Positions 6,607-17,172 of a stretch of 64,000 nucleotides of DNA are shown here, piece by piece; the stretch's first letter is position 1, and every line of letters begins with the position of its first letter. The notes under the pieces were generated by a model. It saw only the letters and a list, made by a program, of their open reading frames with translations, was not told the origin of the DNA and ran no database searches. The stretch lies in NCBI GenBank assembly GCA_964628385.1, contig CAZVOD010000011.1:18479-82478 (forward strand). The letters are read 5' to 3'. The translations under genes and the position numbers were made by a program. Source of the DNA: JANQPA01 sp964628385 (GTDB taxonomy: Bacteria; Bacteroidota; Bacteroidia; Chitinophagales; Saprospiraceae).

Positions 6607-9447
6607 CTATTCTGCTAGTAAAGGATCATCACGGATCTCCAGACTTTGACTTTGCCGTTCATCGCCCACTTGCAAGCTGATTTTGTAGCTTCCAGGGCCG
6701 GCTGTTTGAATCCCCCAGGAAGGTTCGATATCAAAATACCAGCCCATTTCTCCAACAATTTCTCTTTTCTCTTTTGGCGAAGAACTATTTTTGAAAGTGC
6801 GATAAGCTCTTCTTAAGCGATTAGAACTATTATCAGCTATTGCATTTTTAAAAAGCTCATCTATTACTTTTTCTTCTTCAGCTGTGTAAGGTTGTGCATC
6901 AAATTCTAGGTCCCAATAGTATCGATGAACTCCGGGCCTGGCTTCCAGGTGAATTTCGCGGCTATTTTTCCCATCCAAATCACTGATTACTAATTTGACT
7001 TCACTCAGGTCTTCATTTCCCACATAAAAACTAATCGCGGCTTTATTCCTAAACCGGGCTCTGGCCAGTGAAGAAGTAGGCTCGATAGTTTCAGGGTTAT
7101 CTCCGGCAAACCAAAAATGCCCACGCTGACCTCCACGGCTAACATTTTCCCAAAGTGTGGCCCGACGTTGTTCAAACAAGTGAGCAGGCTTTCTGACTAC
7201 CTCTGCTGTCATTTGTTGCAAGGGCGTAATATCATCAAGAATCCATAAGCTACGGCCGTGAGTACCGACGATCAAATCATTGTCGCGGGGATGTATCTTA
7301 ATATCATAAACCGAGACGGTAGGAAAATTCGTACTCAATTTACTCCACTCTGCTCCCTGGTTTATGCTATACCAGACTCCCGTTTCCGTCCCAATAAATA
7401 GTAATTCAGGATTAATATGATCTTCTCTGATCACTCGCACCACTTCTCCGTCTGGTATATTACTTTGGAGGTTTTGCCAGGTCTGTCCATAATCCGTTGT
7501 TTTAAAAACCCAGGTCTCAAATTTATCGCTGCGATGCCCATCAAAACTGACATATGCAGTTCCCTGATCAAAATGAGAAGCCTCTATCCTACTCACCCAT
7601 ATACTATCTGGCACATCGGGGATATTGGCACGGATATTTTGCCAGGATGCACCATGATCAGTGGTAACCTGTACATTACCATCATCTGTACCTACCCAAA
7701 TTACCGACTCTACTATTGGTGAAATGGAAATGGTAGTTATAGCACAGTGATACTCTGCTCCAGTATTGTCAGATGTTATTCCACCGCTTTTGCCGGTCAC
7801 GCTCTTTACGGGATGGTTAGTCGTTAAATCAGGACTAATGGCCCTCCAGGATTGTCCTTTATTGGTAGTTTTAAATAAATAATTAGCCCCCACATAAATC
7901 GTCTTATTATCATGCGGCGAAAGCACCATGGGAGCTTCCCAATTGTACCTAAGATTTAGCTTACCATTTTCCACTACCTCTTGCAGGTTGATGATATTTT
8001 TCCGGTTGGGGTTGATGCGATCAATGCGATGGGTTAATGGATCGTAATGATTGAAACGTCCATTTTCAGAGGAAGTAAACACGGAGCGCCAATTAGTAGG
8101 ATCAGCAAAGCCAAACATTCCATCCCCCCAATGTACCTTCCAGTTGTGATCGTTCAAAATACCCCGTACATCTCTGGCAAAGCTGGCCACAGCGTAAAAC
8201 CCATTATCCTGCAAACCACCGTATACGTAGTAAGGCTCACGCATATCGTACCCTATTCTGTAAAACTGTCCTATGGGGAGGTTGTCCATCAGAAAGAAGT
8301 GCTCGCCGTGATCATATGTCAAAGATATTCCTTTATCTGCCCCCATATAGTATCGGTCTTTATTGTTAGGGTCCAGCCACATAGCGTGGAAGTCCCCGTG
8401 AACCTCCTCATCTTCACTACCATTGACAAATGTTTTTCCACCATCTTCAGATTTCATAAAGCGAGTAGTAAGTACGTACACACGTTGATCATCCAGAGGG
8501 TTGATACGAATCTGACTATAGTAAAAAGGCCGATTATTGTAGGTATTCACGTATTTCCAGGTGGCACCGCCATCTTCCGAGCGATATACTCCGGAGCCAG
8601 GCCTGGATAGGGTATTTGTTTCTTCTGCTTCAATCAAAGCCATCAGGATATCAGGATTAGACTTGTAAATAGCCAAACCTATCCGGCCAGTAGGGCCTGA
8701 AGGCAGACCATTGCCAAGCTTTTTCCAGCTCTTACCACCATCGGTACTTTTAAAAATGCCCCCCTTATCATTACCGCTATAGAAATGCCAGGGCTTACGA
8801 CGGCGATGATACATGGCCACATACAGAATATCGGAGTTATTAGGGTCTCTGACCAGGTCTGTACATCCAGTCTTTCCGTCATTAGGGAGGCCATTAGTGA
8901 TTTTATTCCAGTCCTTTCCTCCATCTTCAGTTCTGAATACCCCTCTATCACCGGAATATCCCCACAGGTGGCCCTGCGCACATACACACACCTCATCTTC
9001 ATCATTGGGGTGCGTCACTACCCTGGCGATGTGATGAGTAGTTTCCAGTCCCATATGCTCAAAGCTTTCACCACCATCTGTGGACTTATAAATGCCATTA
9101 CCCCAGGAAAGACTATTTCTATTATTTGCTTCGCCGGTTCCCACCCAAAGAGTGGTTGGCTTTTTTTGGAAAATAGCAATATCGCCAATACTGGCTGTTT
9201 CGTATTCATCAAAAATGGGCGTCCAGGAGTTGCCGGCATTTACCGATTTCCATACGCCACCTGAGCCGGTAGCTATGTAGACTTTGGTAAAGTCATCTTC
9301 CAGCGCTTCAATATCTACGATACGCCCTCCCTGATTGGCAGGACCGATATTACGCCATCGCAAATTGCTTTGCATTTCCTCCAGGGATGCTTGGCCAAAA
9401 AGGAATGTGCTCGAGAAGAGCAGCAGTAAAATTGAGAGTTTTTTCAT
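6607..9447 (-). CDS. Secreted sortilin/BNR-type beta-propeller protein
   Basis: This 946-residue exported protein has a signal peptide (MKKLSILLLLFSSTFLFGQ). Most of the chain is made of Asp-box (BNR) repeats of the S-x-D-x-G-x-x-W type, such as STDGGKSW, SEDGGATW and TTDYGQTW, spread over about residues 60-700, as in Vps10/sortilin-like propellers. The last ~200 residues form a separate domain with no recognised motif. Members are usually annotated as glycosyl hydrolase-like, but catalytic function is not established and I see no catalytic signature. It lies 158 bases downstream of susD on the same strand, so a link to that uptake system is possible. Confidence 0.8.
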   Translation of the reverse strand: MKKLSILLLLFSSTFLFGQASLEEMQSNLRWRNIGPANQGGRIVDIEALEDDFTKVYIATGSGGVWKSVNAGNSWTPIFDEYETASIGDIAIFQKKPTTLWVGTGEANNRNSLSWGNGIYKSTDGGESFEHMGLETTHHIARVVTHPNDEDEVCVCAQGHLWGYSGDRGVFRTEDGGKDWNKITNGLPNDGKTGCTDLVRDPNNSDILYVAMYHRRRKPWHFYSGNDKGGIFKSTDGGKSWKKLGNGLPSGPTGRIGLAIYKSNPDILMALIEAEETNTLSRPGSGVYRSEDGGATWKYVNTYNNRPFYYSQIRINPLDDQRVYVLTTRFMKSEDGGKTFVNGSEDEEVHGDFHAMWLDPNNKDRYYMGADKGISLTYDHGEHFFLMDNLPIGQFYRIGYDMREPYYVYGGLQDNGFYAVASFARDVRGILNDHNWKVHWGDGMFGFADPTNWRSVFTSSENGRFNHYDPLTHRIDRINPNRKNIINLQEVVENGKLNLRYNWEAPMVLSPHDNKTIYVGANYLFKTTNKGQSWRAISPDLTTNHPVKSVTGKSGGITSDNTGAEYHCAITTISISPIVESVIWVGTDDGNVQVTTDHGASWQNIRANIPDVPDSIWVSRIEASHFDQGTAYVSFDGHRSDKFETWVFKTTDYGQTWQNLQSNIPDGEVVRVIREDHINPELLFIGTETGVWYSINQGAEWSKLSTNFPTVSVYDIKIHPRDNDLIVGTHGRSLWILDDITPLQQMTAEVVRKPAHLFEQRRATLWENVSRGGQRGHFWFAGDNPETIEPTSSLARARFRNKAAISFYVGNEDLSEVKLVISDLDGKNSREIHLEARPGVHRYYWDLEFDAQPYTAEEEKVIDELFKNAIADNSSNRLRRAYRTFKNSSSPKEKREIVGEMGWYFDIEPSWGIQTAGPGSYKISLQVGDERQSQSLEIRDDPLLAE

Positions 9448-9605
9448 AAAAATATATTTTTTGATAGGTAACGGAAGAAAGTTAAAAAGACCAATATTTA
9501 TAAGAAAGAACTGCTGGTAGTATTTTTCAATAGCTCCAGCAGCTCATGTATTATTATCTTTTTCCCTCTTTCCTCCCATTTCTGACCTCCTATCTCCTAC
9601 CCCAA

Positions 9606-11024
9606 TTACTGATTCACAGGTGTCTTTACAAAGATTCCAGGATCTTCAGCGGGAGCATTAGAGTTGGTATTTAATTCATCAAAAGAGTAAGGCATTCTCT
9701 CCGGATGAGCAGTAGCAGTAGGCACATTGAACTGGAATGGTACACTGATATCGTCATCGCTGGCGCGAAGGCGACGGGCATCATCAAATGGCATGAACAT
9801 ACCAAAACCTTCTACATAACGCTCTTCAACAATTTCGCGTAACAGGGCGCGAGTATTATCAATATTATCAGGGTTTTCAATACCCCCCGCCTGGAAGTCC
9901 GCCTCTACATAGTCTTCGTAAGTGAATGGCTCATCGATAAAGTTGGAATTCAAGCGGCCGCCAGCTCTCAGATAAGCTCTGTGCTCATTTAAATGCTGTA
10001 AGCCAGTAGCAAAACCCTGAGTTCTGGCTCCAGCCTCTGCCAAAATCAAGGTATTTTCACCGAAAGATACTAAAGGTTGTGGCTCAAATTGCTGGATTAT
10101 ACCATCGTTTAATTGCCCGCCTCTCTCATTAATAGTGTAATATTCAAAGCGTGCAGTTTCGTCTGTTTTGGCATTGCCGCGATATACATCAGATTCAGAA
10201 TCCAGTAGTTGCATAAGATAACTGTTGCCAGTACCGATATCTCCCGTTCTCGAACCTTCAAGTATGGTCCAGAAGAGATTTTTATCTCCATCGGAGCGGT
10301 TTTCATCACCACGAGGAATGTATGCCAGGGTTCCATCATCAGAAGAAATCCCATTTTGAGCTGCCGAGTAGGCGGCGGTGTATTCTTTGGTATGCATGTA
10401 ATAGCGAGCCTTTAAAGTATATGCCGCTTCCAGCCACTTTGTAGCATCTCCGTTGAAGTGGATGTCTTCAGAAAGCGGTCTTGAGCCAGCAGCGCTTAGG
10501 TCTGCAATGGCATCATCCAGCAATGTTTGTAAGCTGTTAAATACCTCAATCTGATTATCAAAGGCCGGGTTAGAAATATCTGCATTGAAAGCCTCAGAAT
10601 AAGGAACATCCCCAAAAAGAGAAGCCGATGTTCCTATAGCGTGCGCTTCTACCGTTTTGGCTATACCAGTAAGTAAAGCATCTTCCGGAGACTTTTCCAC
10701 TACCTGACGAACGTTAGGTAAAGTACCTACATACAAACGGCTCCAGGTGGTTACAGACTCCGCACTGGAAAGTGAATACCCGTATATATTAGAGTACAAC
10801 GATGTGAAGCCAATCAGTTGCCCACTGTACATCCCGGCAATACGATTCAGGTGACCACCCTGAGCAACAGAGTTAGCTAGCATAGCACCTGTCAGAAAGA
10901 GTTGACCGTCAATATCATCAACAGTAATTTCATTGGGGTTATCATTGATCCCCTCTACGATATCCTCACAGGATACCGCCAGAATGCAAATAGATAGAAA
11001 TAAGAATTTTATATAATTTCGCAT
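9606..11024 (-). CDS. SusD/RagB-family outer-membrane nutrient-binding lipoprotein
   Basis: The 472-residue lipoprotein (lipobox AVSC, Cys19) belongs to the SusD/RagB group, probably the SusD-like_2 branch: the N-terminal EDIVEGINDNPNE, the helical TPR-like body and the late block RLRASDDDISVPFQFNVPT fit. SusD proteins form a lid over the SusC channel at the cell surface and bind oligosaccharides or peptides. The start lies 21 bases after the susC stop, so the two are co-transcribed. The neighbouring genes are peptidases and hydrolases, not glycoside hydrolases, so a peptide substrate is a fair guess but unproven. Confidence 0.9.
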   Translation of the reverse strand: MRNYIKFLFLSICILAVSCEDIVEGINDNPNEITVDDIDGQLFLTGAMLANSVAQGGHLNRIAGMYSGQLIGFTSLYSNIYGYSLSSAESVTTWSRLYVGTLPNVRQVVEKSPEDALLTGIAKTVEAHAIGTSASLFGDVPYSEAFNADISNPAFDNQIEVFNSLQTLLDDAIADLSAAGSRPLSEDIHFNGDATKWLEAAYTLKARYYMHTKEYTAAYSAAQNGISSDDGTLAYIPRGDENRSDGDKNLFWTILEGSRTGDIGTGNSYLMQLLDSESDVYRGNAKTDETARFEYYTINERGGQLNDGIIQQFEPQPLVSFGENTLILAEAGARTQGFATGLQHLNEHRAYLRAGGRLNSNFIDEPFTYEDYVEADFQAGGIENPDNIDNTRALLREIVEERYVEGFGMFMPFDDARRLRASDDDISVPFQFNVPTATAHPERMPYSFDELNTNSNAPAEDPGIFVKTPVNQ

Positions 11025-11045
11025 AATGATTTTATCCTTTTAAAA

Positions 11046-14000
11046 TTAATAATTAACACTGATAGCAAAGACAAATGAACGAGTGGTAGGATTGGTAAAG
11101 TAATCCAATCCAAGGCCGTTAGATACACCACTTTGGTTCACCTCAGGATCAATACCATTAATTTCATTGATCAGGAACAAGTTACGTCCAGTAGCAGATA
11201 TTTTTATTGAACCTAGCTTTGTCTTGTCTTTTAACCACTGTGAATTCCATGTATAAGCCAAAGTAAGCTCGCGCAATCTCGTAAATGTAGCATCCCTCAA
11301 AGAGAAGTTGTAAGCCTGGTTATCACCAAAGCCACCACCAATACCGGTACGATACCATGATTCATCCAGTAAAACCGGGCCACCACCAAAATCTTCAATA
11401 TTACCCCTTACACGAGTGCCGGCAGGGATAACTTCGCCATCATAGTTAACAAGGTCCTGTGGAGTTGACTCTATCAGGTTGGCAGTTTCTGTTGTCGTAC
11501 CAAAACGACGCAGTACCCACAGCGTTCTGGGTGAGAAAACACCGCCCTGAGAATGTTCCAATAAAGCATCAAGAGAGAAATTCTTCCAACGCATTCTGAA
11601 CCCGATACCTCCTCTCCAATCCGGGTTAGGATCTCCCAATGGAATAGGGCTTGGAGTAATGATAGGGAAACCATCCTCGTTTAGGATAAAATCACCATTC
11701 TCATCAGTCAAAGAACCAGTACCAAACAAGGTACCCAGAGGCTCGCCTTCTACTGCTCTTGAACTTACAGAACCGCCATCAAGCACTACAGATTCCGTAC
11801 CTCTAAGGCTAGTTACTTTATTCTCATTGGCATTGAAGTTAGCAAAGAAGCCCAGGCCAAAATCCTGTGTATTGATCGCTGACCAGTCAATTTCTGCTTC
11901 TACCCCGACATTTTCCATTTCTGCAGCGTTAGCATAACGAGAATCAAAACCCGAAGAAGGTGTCAAATCGATATTCAGTAAAATATCCTCGATTTTATTC
12001 TGGTAGTAAGTAGCCGAGAAGGACAGCTTTTCGCGGAATAAACGCAAGTCAAAACCTACTTCAAACTCTGTTTTGATCTCAGGCCTAAGATTAGGGTTAC
12101 CCTGATCATCATCTATCCTAAAACCACCACCAAATAAACCCACACTGATAGGGTCACTATAAGTACTGTAAGAGAAACCGCCTTCAGCTACTGTTTGGAA
12201 CCGGTGAGGTAGAGGCTGAACACCTACTTGACCATAAGAGGCCCTCAACTTACCAAAAGAAAGAAAATCAGTAGGGGCTATAAAGGTTTTAGTAAATTGC
12301 CAGGCTACATCAGCTGCCGGATAGAAGAAAGTTCCATCAACCGTAGAAGCAGCCTCTAACCCTCCCGAGAATGTTACAAACAATTCATCCAAAACATCAA
12401 AAGCAAAGACACTGTACCCACGATTAGAGCGAATGAAGCGCTCGGTATTATCTACCGAAGAAGCTTCCGCTGCCGTATTCAAATCAGTAGTTGGTTTTCT
12501 GGAATTAACAAGAAAACCGGTTATCTGAGTGGAATTGATCCGTCTTTCACGATCGTTGATATTCCAGCCTATAGTAGCATTCAGCCCAATGGCATCAGAG
12601 AGCCTGAAGTTGGCTCTGGCAATACCATCAAAGTTGATTTCTTGCTCATTAATAACGTCTTCGGCATAAATACCTACGTTACGATCACCCCCCGAACCAA
12701 TGGGGAAGAAATAATCCCGCTTATCTTCGTAAGAATCGACACCTCCTCTCAAAGTAATCTGTAACCAGGACGTCGGAATGATATTACCCTCCACACTCAT
12801 GGTAAAGCGACTGACGTCGGTAAGCGATAGCTGCTCATTAACCGTCCATCCCGGACTGTTATATATCGGGTTTTGAGCACTCCCCAAATAACGGCGGTAA
12901 GCACGGTGCCGAAGTGGAAATCGAGCCCCCGTTTCATCAATATAGGTACCAATATAATCACGGTTATCAAAATCAGGTGGCGTACGTAACAACCCCAAGA
13001 GTAATCCGGCAGTATTAGAATTTTGCTGAGTTCGGTTGGCCGAACTGCGGGTGTAACCAGCTTTTGAACTGATAGTCAGCCAGTCCGTCAAGAAAAACTT
13101 ATTATTCAACCTTAAGTTCGTTCTATCATAAAAAGACTCCCGGATGATCCCATCCTGATCCAAACGTCCCAAACTAAAAAAGTAGGTGGCCTTATCGTTA
13201 CCCCCACTTACTGTTAGGTCATTTTGTAAAAAACCGCCCGTACGAAAACCTGAATCAAAATTCTCGTCTACAAAAGTTTCTCTAGAATTTTTTTCTTCAA
13301 TTGGGTAGTAAATTGTTCCATCCGCTGCTTCAAAAAATTCACCGGAGCGGTCAAATACATCTTCGCCTCCTGAGCGGTCTGGAATATAATCACCCCATGA
13401 TTCGACTTGCGTAGGAGAGTATACGCCGTTACGTCCCTGTCCCCATGTATCCTGCATGGAAATGCGCTCTGATACCTGATCTATAGAAAGAGAAGACCTG
13501 AAAGTAATCTTGGGCTTACCGGATGCACCACTTTTCGTAGTGATGACCAATACACCATTGGCAGCACGTGATCCCCAAAGAGCAGCCGCAGAAGCTCCTT
13601 TCAAAATCTGTACCGACTCTATGTCGGCAGGGTTAATATCATTCAGACGGGATTGCTGAGAAGTACCGCCAGTCCGGCCACCAGTAACGCTATTACCACC
13701 ACCGTAAATAGTAGAGTTACTAATCGGAATACCATCCAGGATAATTAGTGGATTACTTGATCCTGTAATGGTATTGGCTCCTCGAATACGAATAGTAGCC
13801 CCTGCACCAGGATCACCATTGGAGCGATTAATTTGTACCCCCGCTGCACGTCCTCCCAGTGAGTTGAGCAGCGTATTTTCACCATTCCTGGTGATATCAG
13901 TAGCTCTAACAGTAGATGAAGTGGACCCGGTTTCATCTTTTTTCTGTTCAAAACCAAGCGCACTTACTACTACCTCGTTCAGAATGGCCACATCCTCCTG

Positions 14001-14279
14001 TAAAGTTAAATTGATCGTATTACGATCTCCGACAATTTCCTTTTTCTGTCTGTAGCCCGTGTAACTAATCACTAAAACGGCATCATCGCCTGGTACATTT
14101 AATGAAAAGTTACCATCGAAATCAGTGGTAGTACCCGTGGTAGCACCTTCTATGGCAATGCTGGCCCCAATTAAGGGCTCGCCATTACTGTCCGTGATGG
14201 TACCTGTGATTGTTCGCTGTGCCATGGCAGAAAAACCCAGCGCCAGAAAACACCCTAACAAGAATAATTTAAGCTTCAT
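11046..14279 (-). CDS. SusC/RagA-family TonB-linked outer-membrane transporter
   Basis: The 1077-residue product starts with a signal peptide (cleaved after AMAQ), then a carboxypeptidase-regulatory-like domain (RTITGTITDSNGEPLIGASI, ~22-105) and a TonB-dependent plug (~110-240) with the SusC hallmarks IRIRGANT, PLIILDGIP, SVQILKGASAAALWGSRAANGV and VITTKSG. A large beta-barrel follows, ending in FAISVNY. It forms the channel for the SusD partner encoded just downstream. The gene is preceded by a 364-base non-coding stretch with an inverted repeat, so it probably heads its own transcript with susD and perhaps the sortilin-like gene. Confidence 0.95.
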   Translation of the reverse strand: MKLKLFLLGCFLALGFSAMAQRTITGTITDSNGEPLIGASIAIEGATTGTTTDFDGNFSLNVPGDDAVLVISYTGYRQKKEIVGDRNTINLTLQEDVAILNEVVVSALGFEQKKDETGSTSSTVRATDITRNGENTLLNSLGGRAAGVQINRSNGDPGAGATIRIRGANTITGSSNPLIILDGIPISNSTIYGGGNSVTGGRTGGTSQQSRLNDINPADIESVQILKGASAAALWGSRAANGVLVITTKSGASGKPKITFRSSLSIDQVSERISMQDTWGQGRNGVYSPTQVESWGDYIPDRSGGEDVFDRSGEFFEAADGTIYYPIEEKNSRETFVDENFDSGFRTGGFLQNDLTVSGGNDKATYFFSLGRLDQDGIIRESFYDRTNLRLNNKFFLTDWLTISSKAGYTRSSANRTQQNSNTAGLLLGLLRTPPDFDNRDYIGTYIDETGARFPLRHRAYRRYLGSAQNPIYNSPGWTVNEQLSLTDVSRFTMSVEGNIIPTSWLQITLRGGVDSYEDKRDYFFPIGSGGDRNVGIYAEDVINEQEINFDGIARANFRLSDAIGLNATIGWNINDRERRINSTQITGFLVNSRKPTTDLNTAAEASSVDNTERFIRSNRGYSVFAFDVLDELFVTFSGGLEAASTVDGTFFYPAADVAWQFTKTFIAPTDFLSFGKLRASYGQVGVQPLPHRFQTVAEGGFSYSTYSDPISVGLFGGGFRIDDDQGNPNLRPEIKTEFEVGFDLRLFREKLSFSATYYQNKIEDILLNIDLTPSSGFDSRYANAAEMENVGVEAEIDWSAINTQDFGLGFFANFNANENKVTSLRGTESVVLDGGSVSSRAVEGEPLGTLFGTGSLTDENGDFILNEDGFPIITPSPIPLGDPNPDWRGGIGFRMRWKNFSLDALLEHSQGGVFSPRTLWVLRRFGTTTETANLIESTPQDLVNYDGEVIPAGTRVRGNIEDFGGGPVLLDESWYRTGIGGGFGDNQAYNFSLRDATFTRLRELTLAYTWNSQWLKDKTKLGSIKISATGRNLFLINEINGIDPEVNQSGVSNGLGLDYFTNPTTRSFVFAISVNY

Positions 14280-14643
14280 AAACCAAAATTTTATAGAATA
14301 CGAATAATAGCAACCATGCTGAGTGACGGCATGGTCAAACAGATATATGAGTAAGTATTGAACTCCGCCTACAATGTGTTATATATAAAACTCATCTACA
14401 GAGAATTGAAAGGACTTAAAATTCATCTTCTTTCACTTCCCTTTAAAACGAGCTTGCTTTAGAGAGCTCCAAGGATATGTTCAGGAATAGGAATCAACCC
14501 ATAAAAGGGCTGTCACTTGGTTCTACAATACAATTTAATAAAATTTTAAGAAATCAAACAAATTGCACATTTCATTTTTCGCCCATTTTTTTCTTATTCT
14601 ATACTTTCGAGAAAGTAGCATGTATCAAAAGATTATTCCATTG
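14280..14643. other. Non-coding leader of susC with inverted repeat
   Basis: This 364-base gap separates the SLC13 gene from susC. It holds ACCATGC (14313-14319) facing GCATGGT (14329-14335) across a 9-base loop, about 35 bases upstream of the susC start, placed to act as an operator or leader hairpin. The rest is AT-rich with no gene. Confidence 0.4.
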
Positions 14644-16119
14644 TCACTTAGCTACCCATTCTTTTGGAAAAATACCCGGCTCAAAATCCCATAGGAAAGG
14701 CAGGAAAAAAAATGTTATCAGCGTTAGTAAAACAATGGAAATTAAGTTCATCCAAATACCGGTTTTTACCATATCAGGTATTTTCAAATAACCGGAACCA
14801 AAAACCACTGCATTGGGAGGAGTGGCTACCGGCAACATAAATGCACAGGATGCAGCAACAGTAGCTCCTATCATCAGTAAATAGGGATGTACATCAATGG
14901 CCAGTGCCATGGGGGCCAATATAGGTAGCATCATTGCCGTGGTAGCCAAATTCGAGGTAATCTCTGTTAGAAAATTAATGGAAGCTACCAGGATCAATAA
15001 AAGAACAATAAGTGATACCCCATTCAACAAAGTCATTTGACTGCCAATCCACTCGGCCAGGCCGGAGTCTTTAAATCCGGCAGCTAGCGCCAACCCCCCG
15101 CCGAAGAGCAATAAAATACCCCATGGTATTTTCACGGCCTCTTTCCAATTGATAATCTTCCTATTCTTATCTTTTGAAGCCGGAATAATAAATAAAGCCA
15201 TAGCAGCAATGATGGCAATTATTGTATCATCGATAGCGGGAATTAATTTGGCCAAAATAAACGAACGGCTAATCCATGCTACTGCGGTAGCTACAAACAC
15301 TGTTAGCACCATTTTTTCTTCATAACTAATAAGACCAATCGCTTCCAACTGTCGATCTATCTCCTCCCGGCCACCAGGGAAGGTTTTTTGGGTAAACGAA
15401 AACGCATAGTTCGTCAAATAGTACCAGCAAATAAACAACAACAAAATAGAAATCGGTAGCCCAAAAAAGATCCACCTGGCAAATGTAATTTCTATTCCGT
15501 ACAACTCTTGTACAATACCCGCCAACACGAGATTAGGAGGCGTACCAATCAAAGTTGCCACTCCACCAATAGAAGCACTGTAAGCAATTGCCAGCATTAA
15601 AGCTTTTCCAAAAATATTAGTCTCATTCTCTTTTGTACTCGGGTTATCTTTCAGCTGAGCCACAATGGCCATTCCTATCGGCAACATCATAACAGAAGTA
15701 GCTGTATTTGATATCCACATGGATAAGCCTGCGGTGGCTACCATAAATCCCAAAATAATACTCTTGATATTTGTACCTATCAGTTTGATAACATTTAAAG
15801 CTATACGCCGGTGTAAATTCCAGCGCTCTATTGCAACAGCCAACATAAAACCACCAATATACAAGAAAATATATCGGTGCCCGAAAGAACCCGTTGTAGT
15901 CTCAAGGTCTAATGCTCCGGTTAGCGGAAATAAGATTATTGGTAAAAGAGAAGTAGCAGCAATAGGAATGGCTTCTGTGATCCACCAAATAGCAATCCAC
16001 AAAGTAGAAGCCAAAACGGCTACACCCTGTTTGCTTAGTCCGGTAGGTTTAAAAAAAATCAACACTAAAATGAACAATATAGGTCCCAGTATCAGTCCGA
16101 TATTCTTAGACTTTAGCAT
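14644..16119 (-). CDS. SLC13/DASS-family sodium-coupled dicarboxylate or sulfate transporter
   Basis: The 491-residue integral membrane protein has about eleven hydrophobic segments. It carries the two SNT-type motifs that bind sodium and substrate in this family, SNTATSVMMLPI (~135-146) and TSNLATTAMMLPI (~395), as in the VcINDY transporter. It should import di- or tricarboxylates, or possibly sulfate, using a sodium gradient across the inner membrane. Length is normal. It is followed by a gap and then susC on the same strand, and the SGNH hydrolase lies 51 bases upstream, so these two may share a transcript. Confidence 0.9.
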   Translation of the reverse strand: MLKSKNIGLILGPILFILVLIFFKPTGLSKQGVAVLASTLWIAIWWITEAIPIAATSLLPIILFPLTGALDLETTTGSFGHRYIFLYIGGFMLAVAIERWNLHRRIALNVIKLIGTNIKSIILGFMVATAGLSMWISNTATSVMMLPIGMAIVAQLKDNPSTKENETNIFGKALMLAIAYSASIGGVATLIGTPPNLVLAGIVQELYGIEITFARWIFFGLPISILLLFICWYYLTNYAFSFTQKTFPGGREEIDRQLEAIGLISYEEKMVLTVFVATAVAWISRSFILAKLIPAIDDTIIAIIAAMALFIIPASKDKNRKIINWKEAVKIPWGILLLFGGGLALAAGFKDSGLAEWIGSQMTLLNGVSLIVLLLILVASINFLTEITSNLATTAMMLPILAPMALAIDVHPYLLMIGATVAASCAFMLPVATPPNAVVFGSGYLKIPDMVKTGIWMNLISIVLLTLITFFFLPFLWDFEPGIFPKEWVAK

Positions 16120-16170
16120 GCAGTTTTTTTTGGTAGGTTAGGTATGTAAATAGCGACTTCCGTCTTTAGA

Positions 16171-16929
16171 TTATTTGCTCCAATTGTTAATAATGTCCTC
16201 AGCTACCTTTTGGCAGAACAAGGCATCATTAGGGGATTGTATGTTGAGGTATAATTTTTCACCATTTCCATCCGTCATGAGCAAGCGGGCTGGTAGCCCC
16301 ACTGGCGATTTTCCGGTGATCATACCAAAAAATACACAGGCTGTCAGGTAGGTTCCCATTGGCGAGGGATGGCTTCCATCAAAATGGTACAATGGCAAAT
16401 CCGGCCTCAAGTTCAAAGCCTTTTGCCAGGCTAAACCAACAGGTACGATCTTGGCGCCGAGTACATTACCCAGCTCCAGGTATTTTCGGGCGATTGTCTC
16501 CTGCATGTAGGGATCCCATTCTCGGGACCAAGTCATGTAAAGATACACTTCAGCGCCGGCTTCACGGGCCATCTGGGCTAGCTGCCGGCCAAATATGAAC
16601 ATACTATCAGGACGTTCTAGTGTACTCATGCTGTGATTCTGTAAAATCACAATATCAAATTCCTGTTCGTTAAGTACTTCTACGGTTTTTAGCGCTTTCT
16701 CCCCTCTAAGGTGCTGCCCCCAGTTAGTACCTCCGGCAGTAGACTGGCTCGTTTTTAATAGTATACCCTCACTTTCAGCCATCACAGCTACAGATTGTGG
16801 TAAGTTCCAGAAATAAGTATAACTATTACCCACAAAAAGCACCCGCCGAGAAGTCTTATTTTGTGTAAAGGCAGCTACACTAAGTATCAAACTTATAAAT
16901 AACAGCAGTATTTTCTTTGGTACGTCCAT
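16171..16929 (-). CDS. Secreted SGNH/GDSL-type hydrolase
   Basis: The 252-residue protein has an N-terminal signal segment (residues ~6-22). It then shows the SGNH layout: block I FVGNSYT with nucleophile Ser36, a central QNHS block, and block V DGSHPS near residue 185 providing the Asp-x-x-His pair. Such enzymes cleave ester or acyl bonds in the periplasm or outside the cell; the substrate is unknown. It lies 51 bases upstream of the SLC13 transporter on the same strand, which would fit release of a carboxylic acid followed by its import. That functional link is inference. Confidence 0.75.
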   Translation of the reverse strand: MDVPKKILLLFISLILSVAAFTQNKTSRRVLFVGNSYTYFWNLPQSVAVMAESEGILLKTSQSTAGGTNWGQHLRGEKALKTVEVLNEQEFDIVILQNHSMSTLERPDSMFIFGRQLAQMAREAGAEVYLYMTWSREWDPYMQETIARKYLELGNVLGAKIVPVGLAWQKALNLRPDLPLYHFDGSHPSPMGTYLTACVFFGMITGKSPVGLPARLLMTDGNGEKLYLNIQSPNDALFCQKVAEDIINNWSK

Positions 16930-17172
16930 TGGTAATGCGTATGTTTAAATTTAAAATGTAGGAGAACTCGAATTAAATTGGTGTGGTAAATGTAGAAGGA
17001 TGAAAACGATATTCATAATATAATATTCCAATTATTTAATTTTTTACAAAATTTTATACCTTTTACACTGATTGTAGCTACTCGACTATCAAAAAGATGA
17101 AATCAAAGAAAAAATTATATAGGACTTAAAGGGATTGAATGAGCAAAAAGAAACTCATCCAACCCCTACCAA

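Noticed and set aside
8047..8610. 187-codon plus-strand frame inside the BNR-repeat gene
   Set aside because: It lies opposite a well-supported secreted protein and has no domain or start context; it is a shadow of the repeated codons.
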